Assembly (NCBI RefSeq): GCF_017798205.1
Contig: NZ_CP060010.1
Location: 2,542,001 to 2,606,000, forward strand
Direction of reading: 5' to 3'
Source of the DNA: Cognatishimia activa
Lineage (GTDB): Bacteria > Pseudomonadota > Alphaproteobacteria > Rhodobacterales > Rhodobacteraceae
Length of the DNA: 64,000 nucleotides
The notes under the pieces are model-generated. The model had not been told where the DNA came from. It was given only the letters and a program-made list of their open reading frames with translations, and searched no databases. Shown here one piece after another: positions 62,872 through 64,000 of this stretch; the stretch's first letter is position 1; every line of letters starts with the position of its first letter. The translations under genes and the position numbers were made by a program.

Positions 62872-64000
62872 TTAGGCCAGAATACCTTCTGCTGTCAGCG
62901 TGAGCTTCCCACCCAGATAAGGGGCCAGTGCTGCGGGCAATGTCACAGAGCCGTCTTCCTGCTGCCCATTCTCAAGCACAGCAATCAGGCAGCGACCCAC
63001 GGCCAGACCCGAGCCGTTCAACGTATGCACATACTCAGGCTTGCCCCCGCCCGCGGGCTTGAACCGCGCGTTCATACGGCGGGCTTGGAAATCGCCCGTC
63101 GTGGAAACCGATGAGATCTCACGATAGGTTTTCTGACCCGGAATCCAGGCTTCGATGTCGTAAGTGCGACGTGCGCCAAAGCCCATGTCTCCGGTGCAAA
63201 GCACAACCGTGCGGTAAGGGATGCCAAGTTTCTCAAGGATCCCTTCGGCACAGCGCAGCATGCGTTTTTGTTCGGCGTCCGACTCGTCTGGATGCACGAT
63301 CGAAACCATCTCGACCTTTTCAAACTGATGCTGACGCAGCATGCCGGCGGTGTCACGGCCCGCAGAGCCCGCCTCAGAGCGGAAGCACAAAGTATGCGCG
63401 GTCATGCGGATCGGCAGGGCGCTTTCCTCAAGCACGTCGCCCGCCACCGTATAGGTCAGCGGCACCTCGGAGGTCGGCACCAGCCACCAGCCGTTGGTGG
63501 TCTGATAGCTGTCTTCGCCGAATTTCGGCAATTTATCGGTCCCATACATCGCCTCATCGCGCACCAGAACCGGAGAGTTCATCTCGGTCAGGCCATTTTC
63601 GTCCACATGGGTGTCGATCATGAACTGAGCCAAAGCGCGGTGGATGCGGGCAACTGCGCCCTTTAGCATCACAAAGCGTGCGCCAGAGATCTTGGCGGCG
63701 ACGTCGAAGTCCATCGAGGCGGCGACGCCTGCGATCTCGTAGTGTTCCTTGGCCGCAAAGGGCAGCTCAACAGCCTCGCCCCAGCGGTTGATTTCGACGT
63801 TGTCGTCCTCATCCCCCCCGTCGGGCACGTCTTCGGCAGGCGCATTAGCGATGCGGGCGAGGGCGTCGGTGAGTTGAGTGTCAAGCTCTTTGGCTTCGGC
63901 CTGCATAGCGGCGACTTCGGCTTTCTTCTCGGCCACCAGCGCGCGGAGGCGTTCGAATTCGGCCTCGTCTCCGCTGGCCTTTGCGGCGCCGACGGATTTG
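62872..64000 (-). CDS. serS: serine-tRNA ligase (partial, 5' end beyond the window)
   Basis: At least 376 aa are visible, running from the window edge to the stop at 62872. The N-terminal coiled-coil arm that grips tRNA-Ser is partly present ([30 protein letters not shown]). The catalytic core follows with motif 2 [28 protein letters not shown] and motif 3 near [20 protein letters not shown]. It charges tRNA-Ser and, through SelA, initiates selenocysteine synthesis where used. It is convergent with der. Confidence 0.97.
   Translation of the reverse strand, partial: KSVGAAKASGDEAEFERLRALVAEKKAEVAAMQAEAKELDTQLTDALARIANAPAEDVPDGGDEDDNVEINRWGEAVELPFAAKEHYEIAGVAASMDFDVAAKISGARFVMLKGAVARIHRALAQFMIDTHVDENGLTEMNSPVLVRDEAMYGTDKLPKFGEDSYQTTNGWWLVPTSEVPLTYTVAGDVLEESALPIRMTAHTLCFRSEAGSAGRDTAGMLRQHQFEKVEMVSIVHPDESDAEQKRMLRCAEGILEKLGIPYRTVVLCTGDMGFGARRTYDIEAWIPGQKTYREISSVSTTGDFQARRMNARFKPAGGGKPEYVHTLNGSGLAVGRCLIAVLENGQQEDGSVTLPAALAPYLGGKLTLTAEGILA

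Overview
The window reads as a stretch of chromosome from a marine-type alphaproteobacterium of the Rhodobacterales (Roseobacter group). The reasons are the moderately high G+C coding sequence, the propionyl-CoA carboxylase/methylmalonyl-CoA mutase cluster, the four-subunit sarcosine oxidase operon, the short alphaproteobacterial ProS, the CycH-type CcmI, free-standing Hint-domain proteins, small RTX proteins and a characteristic dispersed intergenic repeat. I would not go to genus level. No tRNA, rRNA, insertion sequence, prophage, integrase or CRISPR array was seen. The window cuts an MFS transporter at its left end and serS at its right end.

Layout. 0-9 kb: a partial Bcr/CflA-type MFS gene diverges from the propionate pathway block (pccB, two small conserved genes, two small lipoproteins and another conserved gene, pccA, a convergent DUF4174 gene, methylmalonyl-CoA mutase), which turns propionyl-CoA into succinyl-CoA. 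9-18 kb: small enzymes (VOC, GNAT, DjlA-like co-chaperone, endonuclease/exonuclease/phosphatase) converge on a minus-strand run of ppk-ppx, the DnaA-related hdaA, an AI-2E/PerM-family permease and a fasciclin protein. 18-28 kb: a Hint-domain protein with three N-terminal repeats, then proS, an SGNH esterase, DUF2937, the lipoprotein-release ABC genes lolC-lolD, a DMT permease and a Tag-like glycosylase, clpP-clpX and a RidA protein. 28-34 kb: a complete minus-strand urease operon, ureD-ureA-(55-aa membrane protein)-ureB-ureC-ureE-ureF-ureG.

34-40 kb is the most accessory-looking part: a second Hint protein, a 585-base non-coding stretch, dusA, a TSUP permease, a 2-oxoglutarate oxygenase-like gene, then two paralogous RTX proteins with an N-terminal membrane segment, one carrying an exact 75-base in-frame tandem duplication. 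40-48.5 kb: DUF1289, ruvX and ccmI on the minus strand, diverging from soxB-(60-aa membrane protein)-soxD-soxA-soxG, followed by sodB. 48.5-64 kb: a LOG-family phosphoribohydrolase, a LysM envelope protein, an Atm1-type ABC exporter, a LysE exporter, an RND pump with its adaptor, and the envelope/ribosome block yfgM-like-bamB-der, ending in the 3' part of serS.

The least explained elements are: (1) a family of six short intergenic repeats, a hairpin followed by a conserved GGATATTT-n-GGCAAGA-n-GAAA tail; (2) a 133-base inverted-repeat element between ureB and ureC; (3) small uncharacterised membrane proteins inside the urease and sarcosine oxidase operons; (4) the paired anchored RTX proteins and the two non-splicing Hint proteins; and (5) several palindromes upstream of metabolic and stress genes. 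All functional calls come from reading the sequence; none was checked by a database search.
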